Positions 29,728-43,884 of a DNA stretch of 64,000 bases are shown piece after piece. The DNA is from Paratinospora sagittata (Eukaryota > Streptophyta > Magnoliopsida > Ranunculales > Menispermaceae), in the NCBI GenBank assembly GCA_035771175.1, contig CM069598.1:12010539-12074538 (forward strand), read 5' to 3'. The translations under genes were made by a program, and so were the position numbers. Within the stretch, counting starts at the first letter, position 1; the number at the start of each line of letters is the position of its first letter. The notes beneath the pieces are model-generated. The model was not told where the DNA came from and did no database searches. It saw only the letters and a list, made by a program, of their open reading frames with translations.

Positions 29728-30637
29728 ATAAGACCACTACTTATCCTTTCTAAAACTCAATGCTACACAACCCTCCCTCCCCTTTCCCACTTATATTTAT
29801 TTATTTGTCTTTCCTCCATAGCTTCCATTTCTTTCAACAATAAAGCATTTTGTTTGATTGGAAAGAATATGCATCAGCATCTACTAATATATATATATAT
29901 ATATTAAGCACTGCTTATATGTCAACATGCACTTGTAGGTAAATAGAACAACAATAAATATTGTTATAGTTATGAGTTTTGATATTTTATTTAATTTTTG
30001 ATTTTCCTTTTGTATATAAAATGTTCTACTTAACTCAACGCAACTTAATTAAATCTTTTTTTTTTGTTAAAATTAGATAGGATCAACTACATAAATCTGG
30101 CATAATTTAATTTAGTAAATTTATGTTGCAATTAACCAACAAAATTTCACATTGGCTAATTAAACAAATAAAAAAAAAAGAAAAAAAAAAACAGAAGAGA
30201 GATTGACTATTTAAACATGAAGCAATAGAAATCTTTACATAGTTACATATGAAACAAATTTGGACGTTGTTCAAGCCCACCCCGAAGGCCCAGGCTTATA
30301 TACAAACGGCTCTGTCTGATTAGTAATGTTACGTTGACACTTATTTTATATATTTAAAGAGTACATTATTTATATATATCACTTAATTACCTTAAATAAT
30401 GCGTGAATATATAATTTAAGATAATTTAATTTAAATATAAACTTTGAAGGTTTCTTTTAACATTTTTCAAAATTTTACTATTTCACGAATTCCAACTACA
30501 ACCCCAGTATCAAAATCTGAACAAAACCACTAAAACAAAAACCAGAAACCAGTCTTTCTTTTTTTAATTTGCATTCTCTGCGCAATGTACATTCAAAGAA
30601 AAAGAAAGAAAAAAAAAATTGAAGTAAAAATAATGGA

Positions 30638-30967
30638 TCAAAATATAGTGTTTGAAGGCGCAGGAGTGTCTAAGACCGGGGAAGGCGGGTTAATATTGTA
30701 AACCGGGGCCGGCGATGCGGTCGCCGGAATAGGGTTGGGCAGAGCAGCAGCAGCAGCAGCCGGAGGAGGAGGAGGCGGCGGCGGCGCCACAGTCGCCGGT
30801 GTTAGAGGTGGTGGCAGCAGGCAGGTGTCTCCGGCGCATTTGGGTGGTGGTTTATCATGAGTCCTCTTATTATGATGGGAAAGACCAAAGCCCAGAACAA
30901 GCCCAACCACCACTAAGACTGTAACAATGAAGATGAAGATCTTTGTGGCTTTGCCCACATAGCACAT
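30638..30967 (-). CDS. Small proline-rich single-pass membrane protein
   Basis: A single-exon frame of 109 aa. After a short N-terminus (MCYVGKATK) there is one strong transmembrane helix (about 10-29, [20 protein letters not shown]), a basic/His-rich border ([10 protein letters not shown]), a short C-A-G-D-T-C motif (two cysteines four residues apart), and a Pro/Ala-rich tail with a run of eight prolines and a run of alanines. The signal-anchor start suggests an extracellular, wall-contacting C-terminus. I do not recognise a named family. Support for a real gene: GC-rich coding composition in AT-rich surroundings, a TATAAATA about 290 bp upstream, and good N-terminal topology. It has no close neighbours. 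Confidence 0.6.
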   Translation of the reverse strand: MCYVGKATKIFIFIVTVLVVVGLVLGFGLSHHNKRTHDKPPPKCAGDTCLLPPPLTPATVAPPPPPPPPAAAAAALPNPIPATASPAPVYNINPPSPVLDTPAPSNTIF

Positions 30968-31175
30968 TTTCTATGTATTTTGATTGAAAAAAATAATAAT
31001 AATAATAATAAAAAATGAAGAAGGACCCAGAAAAAATTAAAGCTGGTTTCAGATGGGTTTTTCGGTTGGTGGTGTTTCATCTCATGGTTTTTTATTCTAA
31101 AGAGAAGAAGTACAAGGAGGAGAAGAGAAAATTTTTAGGGTTGTTTTGGTGAGAAAAGAAGAAAAGAGAAGGGGG

Positions 31176-31181
31176 CACGTG
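31176..31181. promoter_or_regulatory. G-box upstream of the proline-rich protein gene
   Basis: CACGTG lies about 210 bp upstream of the minus-strand start codon and downstream of the TATA box, so it would be in the leader. It is a possible bHLH/bZIP site. Confidence 0.3.
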
Positions 31182-31254
31182 AAGAAAGCTATTAACACAA
31201 AAGGCAAAAGAAGAATTTTGCCAGAAGAAATTTGTTCGCTTATGCTGTAGCCTG

Positions 31255-31262
31255 TATTTATA
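31255..31262 (-). promoter_or_regulatory. TATA box of the proline-rich protein gene
   Basis: Minus-strand TATAAATA in a locally GC-richer setting (GGTATAAATACAGG), about 290 bp before the ATG. Confidence 0.45.
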
Positions 31263-32778
31263 CCGGATGTGATTTACAACGCAGAGTCCTTTTTTTTTTT
31301 TTTGATAATTAATTAAGATGTAATTAGAGTAGCATTTCTTTTATGGTTTGTTTTTCCATTAAACATACTGGTGAACAATTGAAAATTATATTTTATATTT
31401 TATATTTATTTTATTTTAATTTTAAAGATGTGTAAAAGATTAAGTTTTATCTAAGATTATCTTGCGAAACAAAAAAAAAGTAGAGAAAAAGGTAGAAACT
31501 GAAAAAATGGATTAGTTAGATTTTATTGTTTCGAAAATACTATTAATTACTTATAATATTGGTTGAAAATCAAAATTTCTAATAGATAAAAAAAAATTAT
31601 TAGAATTATGATAAAAGCAGCACATCGTTAATAAGAAGTTTTGACTTTATAAATAATATAAATTAATGAATGATAAAAGTATACCTATATATCGAGATGT
31701 TTTAAAAAAAATTATGGATAGTGGTATAAAAAGGCGAAACTAGGGTTTAAGTCGCGTCAACGAACCTTAGTGAGGTTTTTATGTCTCTTAGGTTTCATAT
31801 GCAAAGATACTCTAAGTTTCAACCCTGACATAGGTGGTTGAGGTATTTTTTTAGGTGTGAGTGATGTACACGGGTGCAATATTTCCTGACTGAGTACAAG
31901 GTCAACCTATCTTCGTACCCGTATGTATTTCCCCCCAAATAAAGTTGTTAAAATAATTCATAAATTTTTGTCCTTAGAATCTTATCATGTTCCTCCTACC
32001 ATATAAATGAGATGCTCTTAAAACTATATATCTTTGGGTTTTTTCTTTTTTTTTTGATCTAAAGATGAAATTTAAAATGTTCTTTTCAATTAGAATCAGA
32101 AAGTGGGATAGTGAACATAATTTTATTTTAGAAACAATGAGAGATGAAGTGGTCACCATGTGCGCTCATCCGTGTAAAAGTTCTAAAACTAATACTATTA
32201 ATTATAACTTTTATTTGAAATTTTAATTTCAAATAAGATTTTATAAATTTTAATTAATCAAAGAAAACTGTGCACACACTAGTAATATAATAATATGAAG
32301 GATTTATGAGAAAAAGTAAATAATTAGAATTATTAAAATATTTGTCTAACTAAATTGTATAAAATGTATTTTTCGTATAATGTTCTAGAAAAAAGAGAAA
32401 CACTCTAGACGTTATTGTTCCTTGCAATAAATGATTCTCAACGAATATGAATGTTTTCATATATAGTTAGGTATTTTTTTAATTAAATTAACATATTTCT
32501 TAGCAGTAATTAAACCCCAATAGTCAATTAACATTCTCCAAGATCTTTGAAAAAGCTACTTTGATCAGATGACAATTTGACTCGAGATCCATAGACTTGA
32601 TCCGACTCGCTATAAATAACTTTATTCATACTCAAACCCGACTATTATATGGGCCGACCCGGCTCGGTCTTAAAACTTATTGAACGAATTTAAGATCATA
32701 TAGCTAAATCTGACCTAATCCGCTAATTCAGTTCAAAAGCTCGACCCAAAAGCCCGATTATGTATATATTTTATATTT

Positions 32779-32785
<7 letters not shown>

Positions 32786-32833
<48 letters not shown>
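32786..32833. repeat. (AT)n microsatellite
   Basis: A pure AT dinucleotide tract of about 48 bases next to a GGGTCGGG-like degenerate repeat. Confidence 0.85.
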
Positions 32834-32838
<5 letters not shown>

Positions 32839-33149
32839 CTCTTAATTATAAATTTATACATACAAATACGATCCTAGTTGTGTTGGGTACGTGGGCTTGG
32901 ACCTGGTTGTTATACCTAAGTTTTGAGTGACCCAACAATGTCAAATCAGGATCAACTAAATTATTTGTTGCTTCAACCTCCACTAAAGTAAGATTGTTTT
33001 ATTCTTTTATCTTATAAAATGTTCTCTATCATAGCAAGACTAATCAAATCGGAAGGGCAAGTAATTTGATATCTGACAGTCTAACTCTCATATATAAACT
33101 ACCAAATTCTTAAATTGGCATATTCATTCCATCATTCTCTCTCTCTTTT

Positions 33150-33380
33150 CTTTTTTTTTTTGGTAACTTGGGCACTTACCAACTAATCTCTAAGTAGAAG
33201 CCCAAATGAGAGGAGAGAGTGGCGTTCCCTTAATAGGTGTGTAGGTGTCCCACATGTAGTTAACGACATAAGATTTTTTTTTTTTAGGTAAAGATTGCGT
33301 CCACCACATCTGGTGACGAGACTTGAACTCATGTCCTTATGAATCATGAGTACGAACTTTAACTATTTTGCCACCTTGAA
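33150..33380 (-). mobile_element. SINE-like element, family 3, copy 1
   Basis: On the plus strand a T run is followed by GGTAACTTGGGCACTTACCA, ACTAATCTC, AAGCCCAAATGA, AAAGATTGCGTCCACC and GAGACTTGAACTCATG. Read on the minus strand this places a B-box-like GAGTTCAAGTCTC before a poly(A)-like end. A related shorter copy is at 56408-56535. Confidence 0.45.
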
Positions 33381-35324
33381 CTCATTCCTATCATTCTCTT
33401 TGCAACATCTTATCATTCACATGAATGTTTTTTTTTTTAACTACGTGTAGCTCAATTGTATTAGAAACCACTGGACTTAAAAATTATAGTTGTTAAATAA
33501 GGGCTCAATTATGTATGACCCTGTTTGGAAGCGCGGAGAAATCGAGTTGCAACAGATAGATTATGCAAACGTGATTTTGGGGGCATTTGACACGTGTTAA
33601 TGTTTCAAACGCTATTTTTGAGAAGTTGTCTCCTTTCAACTTTTGGGTAAAAATACAACGTGCTCTCAAATAGGCCTTATATCAAACATAGATAGATAGA
33701 TATTAACATTCTCACTCATGTGCATGACGACACGTAGACTTGGTTTATAATGAGAAAAAAAATATGATTAATAAATAAAATAAATAATTAAATATGTAAA
33801 TATGCTTGTGAGAAGAGTTGAACACAATACCTATAAAATATAACTGTTCTAATATTATGTTAGAAACTATTTGACCATACAAAGATATAAGGATAGATAG
33901 ATATTAAGAAATTGGAAGGGCCAGGAACCTAATTCGAGTTTCACTACTTCACCTCGGGTGCTGGGTTATCCGTAGTATTTCCTACTGGTACCAGTCTCGT
34001 ATGCACAAGTTAGCTCAAACATTCCAGAATTATATATAGAACCCTAATTAACACATCCCAAAGGACCCAAACCCATATAAAGAATCACAAAAAAAAAGAA
34101 AAGAAAAAAAAGATTCTCTACAGTGGTAGTTTACATTGAAGCTATCTGTACGTAGGACCCATTTTTACTTCATGCTTGTGTTGCAGAGTCGGAGTTCCAA
34201 TACTAGAGGTTCCATCCAAGACAAACGCCAAAATTATGTTTGTTGTTGGCTTGCACTCCTACTTCTTTACTATGGTTAAAAAGGCAAGAACGGAGGTAGC
34301 AAATCCACCAATCCCTTTCATTATCTCCTCAGGATTATCACCTCCTGCAAACATATATAACAATTTGCCAGATTCTGATCCTTTCAAAAGATAAACAAAC
34401 ATATGTTTGGCAGCATTTCCATCTCTCTGATGCTAATTTGAAAGCAAACCCCATCCCACATACAACAACTACCCTAGCATTATTGGCTTTCTCTGGCTCA
34501 TTTACAATTGATATATAAAAGCCCACATGACTTTTCCTATAAAGATGAGTTTGCTTCTTTTCAGAACTTTTTTTCTTTTTCTTTTTTATGGTTCTAAGAT
34601 GCCCATAATTGATGCAAAATATCTTTTTGTGACTTTTGATAGATATTGGATGCAGTTCTAACCCTTGAGTCTCAAAGGAAAAAAAAAATGTCTCCATTTG
34701 TCTGGTTGGCATCTAGTGCTGCCCTATATCAGGGATTTTTAGTTAATTAATGATTTCAACTGATTCATTATGATTTAATTGGCGAGTCAGTTCGATTCAC
34801 TAACAATTTACCTCCGAGTCAAACTAATTCACACGATATTCACAGGTATAATGATTTGGGAAATCGACTAAAATAATTTTAGTGGGAATCGAACTGTGTA
34901 AATCATTCGATTCAGCAAACGGGCGGTTGACACGTGGTTGAAACGCGGGTGTGTTTTGAGGGGTCATGTGTTCTAGTTTAAGGACGTACAAAAAATAAAA
35001 GTATTATCCGACTTGTGAAAGGAGGATCCGACCAAAAAATAAAAATATTGATGGGCTCAGTGTGTGATTCGTACGGTATTTATGTAAACTTTGATTATCA
35101 AGTTGACATGTTGATGTTGGGATTAGTGAATCCTAAGGAATTCATATCCCACAGGTTGAGATTGCACGGATCCTAGGGATCCAGGGCATGTACTAAGGGT
35201 CTTGTTTCTACTCAAGTAAATTATACGATTCACTTATTAACCGCGATTTTGGCAAATATAGTGGGCACCATATGAAATTATTACAAAATGATTAAAATTT
35301 AAAATTTTAGTTCTAGAAACCAAC

Positions 35325-35410
35325 TTAAGTTGGTGTGATGGCTGTGATCGTGCCTTGGGAAGCTGAAGTTCTTAACTGCGAATCCCACCTAAAGCGGGCA
35401 GCTTCTCATA
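35325..35410 (+). repeat. Possible tRNA-like SINE head
   Basis: AGTTGGTGTGATGGCTGTGA followed by AACTGCGAATCCCACC resembles A- and B-box spacing, but there is no recognisable tail or target duplication. Confidence 0.25.
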
Positions 35411-36706
35411 GAGTTTTTGATATGTGAAAAAAATCTAAATGCCAGAGTTTATAGTATTACTTTTACCTTTCTTCATTGGAGGAAGCTAAGATAGTAATTT
35501 TTAAGATATGCCACTGCATTTCTGTTCCATCAATCATTAATCACTAGAAGATTACATTCAATCTCTTGAGAATCATTCTACTGCTCATATAATATGACAG
35601 ATTGTATTCATAGGTCCCATAAAAGATCTTCACGTGCTATTAAATTTATTCACTTGCTATAATTCTCCTTTTGAATTTATGTGACCTTCTTGTTTTCTCC
35701 ATCAATCTTTAACACTTGGGCCAGACATATATCTCTGTGACCAAATGAAAAATCTTCTCATTAATTAGCACAAGGAAATTGATCAAATGAGGCCAAGCAT
35801 GACATTACTTGTGATTAAAGGCCTTCAAAAGAATGGACAAAACAAAAGAAAGTGACTTGAATTTAAGAACAAAACAGAGAGGAAATTAGATTAGAGCAGC
35901 TTTGTTCTTTAAATGTTACCTATTCCATTGTTTCTAAGCAAATTGGATAGCTTAATGCATAATCCCATGCTCTAACCCATCATTGTTTGTCACTTAAACA
36001 AGCTATAGAAATGACTCAAACTACAAAAGAACAAAGGAAAGAATAAGATTTTTTTTTTTAAACAAAAGAACATATGCCACTCATTTATTTGGAAGAAAAT
36101 GCATCGGGTTGACTATAAAGGAGCGTTTGCTAGGTCACTCCTCAGCTGGACCACCACGGCTAAACCTTCTCGAGTTGTTTCATCTAAATTCTCAGGTAAC
36201 ACAAGTTAAGGTAGCTCTTACATTGAGTTCTAAGAGAAACTTAAGAGGTTAGAAACCACTGGACCTTAAAACTATAGCTGAATCTATATATATCAAGCGA
36301 ATATAGACAAAGTACATGATACATACATGTGTATATAATGTGGAGGAAAGAAAAAATTAATAAATGAAATAATCAAACATAAGACCTCGAGAGTTGTTAT
36401 TTTCAAACCATAGAAACTAAAAGCTAAAGCTGATAAGTAAATAGAGATCTAACTATCTACATTATGAAAACTTAATTATGTGAGGAAAGATAATATTGTT
36501 GATTAACTAGAGATAGTACTGTTCCTTGGATTTTGTACAGAAGGTAAATATTTTTTTGTCATTTTCAGATGTTTACTAAAGTAAATGCAGCTGCAGGTGC
36601 TAAATTGGACTTTAGCTAACTAAAAGTCCAAGGTGGCTCCACCAAATAAAGCAAAAATCTCTGCAACGAAAGATAAGGATAGCTTTTACCAAGATAAATG
36701 GCTACT

Positions 36707-36714
36707 TATATAAG
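36707..36714 (+). promoter_or_regulatory. TATA box of the beta-amylase gene
   Basis: TATATAAG sits in the palindromic context CTTATATAAG, 114 bp before the ATG at 36821. This implies a leader of about 80 bp containing an A-rich run. Confidence 0.6.
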
Positions 36715-36820
36715 TAGAAGGAACACACAGAGAGATTAAAGTATAGTGTATCTTCTTCATCTCCCTTCTCACAAAAAAAAAAAAAAAAATTCTAACACCC
36801 TTTTGATCCTCAACCCAAAA

Positions 36821-39604
<2,784 letters not shown>

Positions 39605-41386
39605 AAATCAGAAGAAGAAGATGAGGATAAGTTAGTGGTGCATGCATCAATGGCTTCTTCAATGGACTAAATAGCTAAATAAAGGTTCCAAGATTTTCAG
39701 AGTGGCAGCTTGTTGTATAATTAATGTGAGAACAGTTTGAAGCTTTCTATATTCTGAATAAGAGTTTTACATCACTTGGCTTTGTTTAATATCGAATTGT
39801 CATTTTTACCAAATCATGCATATTAAGATGTCAAATAATAAGTGTTTGGTTACATAATCTAATTATAAATACTAAAACCTTTTCTTGGCATGCTTCAAAG
39901 CTCAAACCTGCAACTATAGAACATTAAAATGTACTAAATTCGTATCGGGCATCTGGCAAAACTTTTCCTAGAAACCTTAAGCTTGCATAGGAGTGCTCAA
40001 ATGCACTTGAAACTCCCACACAACCATTAAAATACATTGTATAAAAACTTGAGCTATCCAAAGTACTCTTAATTTCAATTTAATTCTTTGTTATCATAAA
40101 AACCGATATAAACATTGTCTTGGTCCATGGTTCTGTATTCATCTTAAATTCTTAATTCATTACTTCGTACTTCAAACATGGTGCACCCAGTGCATGAGGC
40201 TCTCGCCATTACAGGGTCTGAGGAGGGAAGATGTATGCCACTTTATCTAGAAATTGGAGGGTTGTTTCTAAATTCGAACCTATGACCTCTAAGTTACAAT
40301 GAAATAGCCTCCGGATCGTATGCCACTTTATCTAGAAATTGGAGGGTTGTTTCTAAATTCGAACCTATGACCTCTAAGTTACAATGAAATAGCCTCCGGA
40401 TCATTATTCTTTGCTTCAGAGAAGTTAAAAGAACATCCGGGTGCTTTTCTTCTAATGGTCTCCTTTTAGGGAAGACTAACAGCTTAATGCTTTAACAAAT
40501 GCTAATCTAACTTCTCAAGATATCAAATGTTTTGGCACCACAAAATGAGCTTTTCTTAGCATTCAAAATGACCTCTTCTAGATTTGTTTGGTTGGGTGGA
40601 ATGTGGGATTAAGAGCTGTCCTGTGTTGGGTTGTTAGGTGGTGTAAGGAAAGCTAAGGTTACAGGATCAAACCCCACCAAAAAAAGAAAAGTTCCCTTAT
40701 AATATTCAATCATTGCATCTTTAATACATTAGAGCAAAGCAAGTTGATATACGTAGAGCCCCAATAATGTATATCGAGCTAATTTCAGTACCCTGCGTGC
40801 ATGTAGCCCTATCTTGCACATGAAGAGATGAGAAAGAAAAGGAGAATATACAAATGCCAAGCATATTAATAGAAAACATGGAAAACTTTAACCAAGAGTC
40901 TTGAACTAAAAAGGCTCCACAAGCTGATCTCTAATATCATTATTAGATATAGTTATGTAAAGCCCCAATAATGCGTATCAAGCTAATTCTTATTGAAAAA
41001 AAAAGGCAGTTAGCTTTCTTGTTAAGTTTCGGTCTAGTACCCCCAATGAAATGAATTCTAACCTACCTATCTATGCATAAAAATCTCATGAGTGAACCTC
41101 AAGTGTACTGAGTTGACTCATCTCCAATAGATTTTTTTATTTAAAATATATATATATATATCTGAGCTGATTAGTCTTCCAAAATATAGCCTCATGGAAC
41201 CATTTAGAAGATCAAGTACTGCAAAAACTTGGCAGTTTTCAATATGACCACACTGCCCTCAATCTGGATAATGTTCTGTGGTCACTAGAAGTGCAGCTAG
41301 CACAACTTCTCAACAACTCAAAATGCAGAAACTGCATCAAATTTAGCTTGTTATCTCAATCTTTCAAAACTGCTAAGAATAAGAAC
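39605..41386. other. Spacer between beta-amylase and PNSL3
   Basis: It holds the amylase 3' untranslated region, a minus-strand Au-type SINE (40168-40410) with an internal duplication, and the PNSL3 promoter. There are TA repeats near 41147-41161. No other gene is seen. Confidence 0.55.
40168..40410 (-). mobile_element. Au-type SINE with an exact internal 85-bp duplication
   Basis: Read on the minus strand it has GGTCATAGGTTCGAATTTAG (B-box), AGAAACAACCCTCC, TGGCATACATCTTCCC, CCTCAGACCCTGTAATGGCG and GAGCCTCATGCACTGGG, the Au SINE order. Positions 40233-40317 and 40318-40402 are identical 85-bp units, so the head with the B-box is present twice. Confidence 0.7.
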
Positions 41387-42726
41387 ATGACTCACTTGGC
41401 AAATCTTAGTGGACTCTTTGAAGCTCTACCAGTCAAACCGAACCATTTTAATGTCCAAGAGACCCGAAAAAGAACGAAAATCCTGGGATACAAGAGCAAG
41501 AAAACAGAGGAATTTCAAGAACAAAAAGCTCAATTACCTGCTAACAACTCTGTTCCAATACAAACTACTAGAAGGGTTGTTTTAGGCCTTGCAGCTGTTG
41601 CTCTTTCCACAGTTTCTGGCATTGAGAAATCTCTGGCTGAAGATAATGGATATTGGCTCACAAGTCCTTTATCAGTACCTCCAATCTTCAACAGTAAGCT
41701 TTGTTCTATATATATATAGTTCACTAATTTTCTATAATTGTAGAAATTTTCCTAGAATTTCAGATTGCTATATTATATAGTTCACACACCATGCTCTAAA
41801 AATTGCAGTTGGAAATTGCATAAAATTACTGAATATTATTATCTGTATCTTCTGGCCCGAATTAAACTAGTTTTAGGTGGGTCTTCTTCATCTTCAACAT
41901 GAAAAAAATAAAATAAAAAAAATTGTGCCATCTAAAATTAGATTTAGATATTGAAGGGTATATAAAGAATTCAACTTACAAAAAGATTTTGCTGTTGATT
42001 TTTAATTATTTCCACACCAATAAGTACATCTTCTTTTAGCATTCTTAATGTCTGCCCATGAATGCTGCATTCTTTTCATAATAAATTCAATCCTGAGAGA
42101 TGGAAAACACCCAAACTCTACATTGAATGTAAATGCATGCCTCAATGTAATTGATGAAGTCCTTTTTTTTTTTTTTTCCTTTGTTTGTTTTGGCTGGATA
42201 ATTTACATAGAATTTGATTATTTATCTTAGAGTTCATATGTAATGTGATTTATTTTGGCAGAGATTGCAAATGAGAAGACGGGTACTCGATCGTTTCTCA
42301 AAAGAGGAATTTATATAGCAAACATAGGACCAAAGGGAAGTGCTTACAGGCTAAAGAAATATGCCTTTGATCTCATGGCATTGGAAGATTTATTAGGACA
42401 AGATGCATGGAATTATGTGAACAAGTACTTACGCCTAAAATCAACATTTATGTACTACGATTTCGATAACATTATATCCGCTGCTTCAGCTGATGACAAG
42501 CAACCCCTTACTGATCTTGCCAACAGACTATTTGACAGTGTAGAAAAGGTATATGTCCTATAAGTATTTTCTCACATAGTTGTTGTTTATGCCTAAGTAA
42601 GTTTATGTTTTTCGATATTTTTGATAGCTTGAAGATGCTGTGAAGATGCAGAGTCCTTCTGAGACAGAATCATGTTATAAAGACACCGCAGCTATTCTGC
42701 AAGAGGTTATGGATCGAATGGCATAA
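41387..42726 (+). CDS. PNSL3: PsbQ-like NDH subunit of the thylakoid lumen (PNSL3)
   Basis: A lumenal subunit of the chloroplast NADH dehydrogenase-like complex, which works in cyclic electron flow around photosystem I. Three exons, 41387-41693, 42262-42548 and 42628-42726 (phases 1 and 0), give 230 aa. A bipartite transit peptide carries a twin-arginine signal ([13 protein letters not shown] at 62-63) and a lumenal processing site after SLA (about residue 84). The mature part starts with LAEDNGYWL, then [47 protein letters not shown] and [14 protein letters not shown], all typical of PNSL3/PQL1 rather than of PsbQ or PNSL2. The ATG at 41387 is the first in frame. It lies 1.2 kb upstream of PsbQ in the same direction, and its intron positions and last-exon length (99 nt) match those of PsbQ. 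Confidence 0.93.
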
Positions 42727-43884
42727 ACATGTGAATTTTGGGTCTTTTTTTTTTTTTTTTTCTTTTTTTTTAAGAATCTCTTGTTTATGATAGATGGATT
42801 CTTTCCTTCCATTCAAATATAAATGATGTATTATCCTTTATCTGTTCTTTCTTCTTTCTCTTTATGATTCATTTCGATGTTAGATCTATCTCGAATACCT
42901 GTCCTTTGGGTGAAGATGATCATGCTTCCCAATAATCAGAATATTTATATTAACCAGAACATGATCATAAGCTGCAAGCAATGTTTAATTTTAACACAAA
43001 CATCCCAATTTCAAAGGGGCTAATTAAGTATATTAGCTTGAACTCTAAAACAATGGAAACACTCCTCCAAGCCCTAAAACAAATCTCTTCAAGGGGGAGT
43101 TTTAAGAATACAAACTTTGATTAAATTTAGTTCCATTCCAATGCTATAATTCAGAAGAAGCTCTTCTTAGAGCCAATCCACTATTGTTACCTTCTAAGTT
43201 AATAAGTTATTGCTGATACCAATCATACAAACAGAGAATATACAAATGCTTATAAACCAATGCTCCCTTTGATACTATGTTAAACACTACTTGACTGAAA
43301 AGCAAGAGTTGATAAATGGATGCCAAACAATGCATATCAACATATAAAGAAGAATCTCACTAAGAATTGAGCTCTAAATATGTAAAAATTTTATCAAAAA
43401 AAAAAACAAAAAACCCTTTTCCTAAATATTAAGGAAAAAAAAACTGAAAGTAAGAATTTTAAGCATATTTACAAAAAACAATTGGGCTTCCAATTCCAAT
43501 TCAGGCTAATTTAAAGGCCCAATAAAAAGCCCACTCAAGCCCAAAATGAGAGGTATTATCATGGGCTAGCCCTTTTCTTGAAAGAGATGTGATCATGTGG
43601 TATGAATGATACGACCGAACTACTACATCCAATCCACGTTTCACTCCCTAATTAGCCATCAAAACAAACGCAATCCGACCTGTCCACATTTATGAGACAA
43701 GTGTCAACCAACCAATGGCTGATTACAAATCCGGCTTATCCAAATGTTGATAAGGCCCGAAACGTTACGCATCACAGAAACAAAGACACACATCAACACA
43801 CATATCGCATTCTTTTCCCAAAATAAATTCAAAGCTTTTGAAGAAAAAAGAAAGATTAAACACAGAGAAAGAAAGATAATAGAA
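42727..43884. other. PNSL3-PsbQ intergenic region and PsbQ promoter
   Basis: It contains the PNSL3 3' untranslated region with T-rich runs (42747-42770), then AT-rich sequence and the PsbQ promoter. No transposon is obvious here, unlike the other spacers. Confidence 0.55.
43734..43752. promoter_or_regulatory. Inverted pair of I-box motifs before PsbQ
   Basis: CTTATCC and GATAAGG face each other seven bases apart, about 140 bp upstream of the PsbQ start codon. GATAAG is the core of the I-box found in light-regulated photosynthesis promoters. No obvious TATA box was found, as is common for plant photosystem genes. Confidence 0.4.

Larger units (their letters stand above)
27312..30637. other. 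bHLH promoter region and repeat-rich spacer
   Basis: The first few hundred bases should contain the bHLH leader and promoter. A plus-strand open frame there (27322-27510) is basic and low-complexity and is not called a gene. The rest is AT-rich with a diverged tandem duplication (27643-28020), a SINE-like element (28538-28790), ATT repeats (29694-29727) and TA repeats (29122-29140, 29887-29903). No gene is seen. Confidence 0.5.
30968..36706. other. Long intergenic region
   Basis: Apart from the promoter of the proline-rich gene, this is AT-rich repeat DNA. It has a long TA tract (about 32786-32833), SINE-like blocks at 33150-33380 and 35325-35410, and GATTCA-rich wording near 34770-34920. 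A possible small minus-strand exon at 34229-34344 is described in the findings. No full gene can be supported. Confidence 0.5.

Noticed and set aside
34338..34712. 124-codon minus-strand open frame
   Set aside because: Lysine-rich low complexity in the middle and no recognisable domain; it runs through what looks like intron sequence before a possible acceptor.
40233..40402. CRISPR-like or regulatory direct repeats
   Set aside because: There are only two adjacent units without spacers, inside a SINE in a plant nuclear genome.
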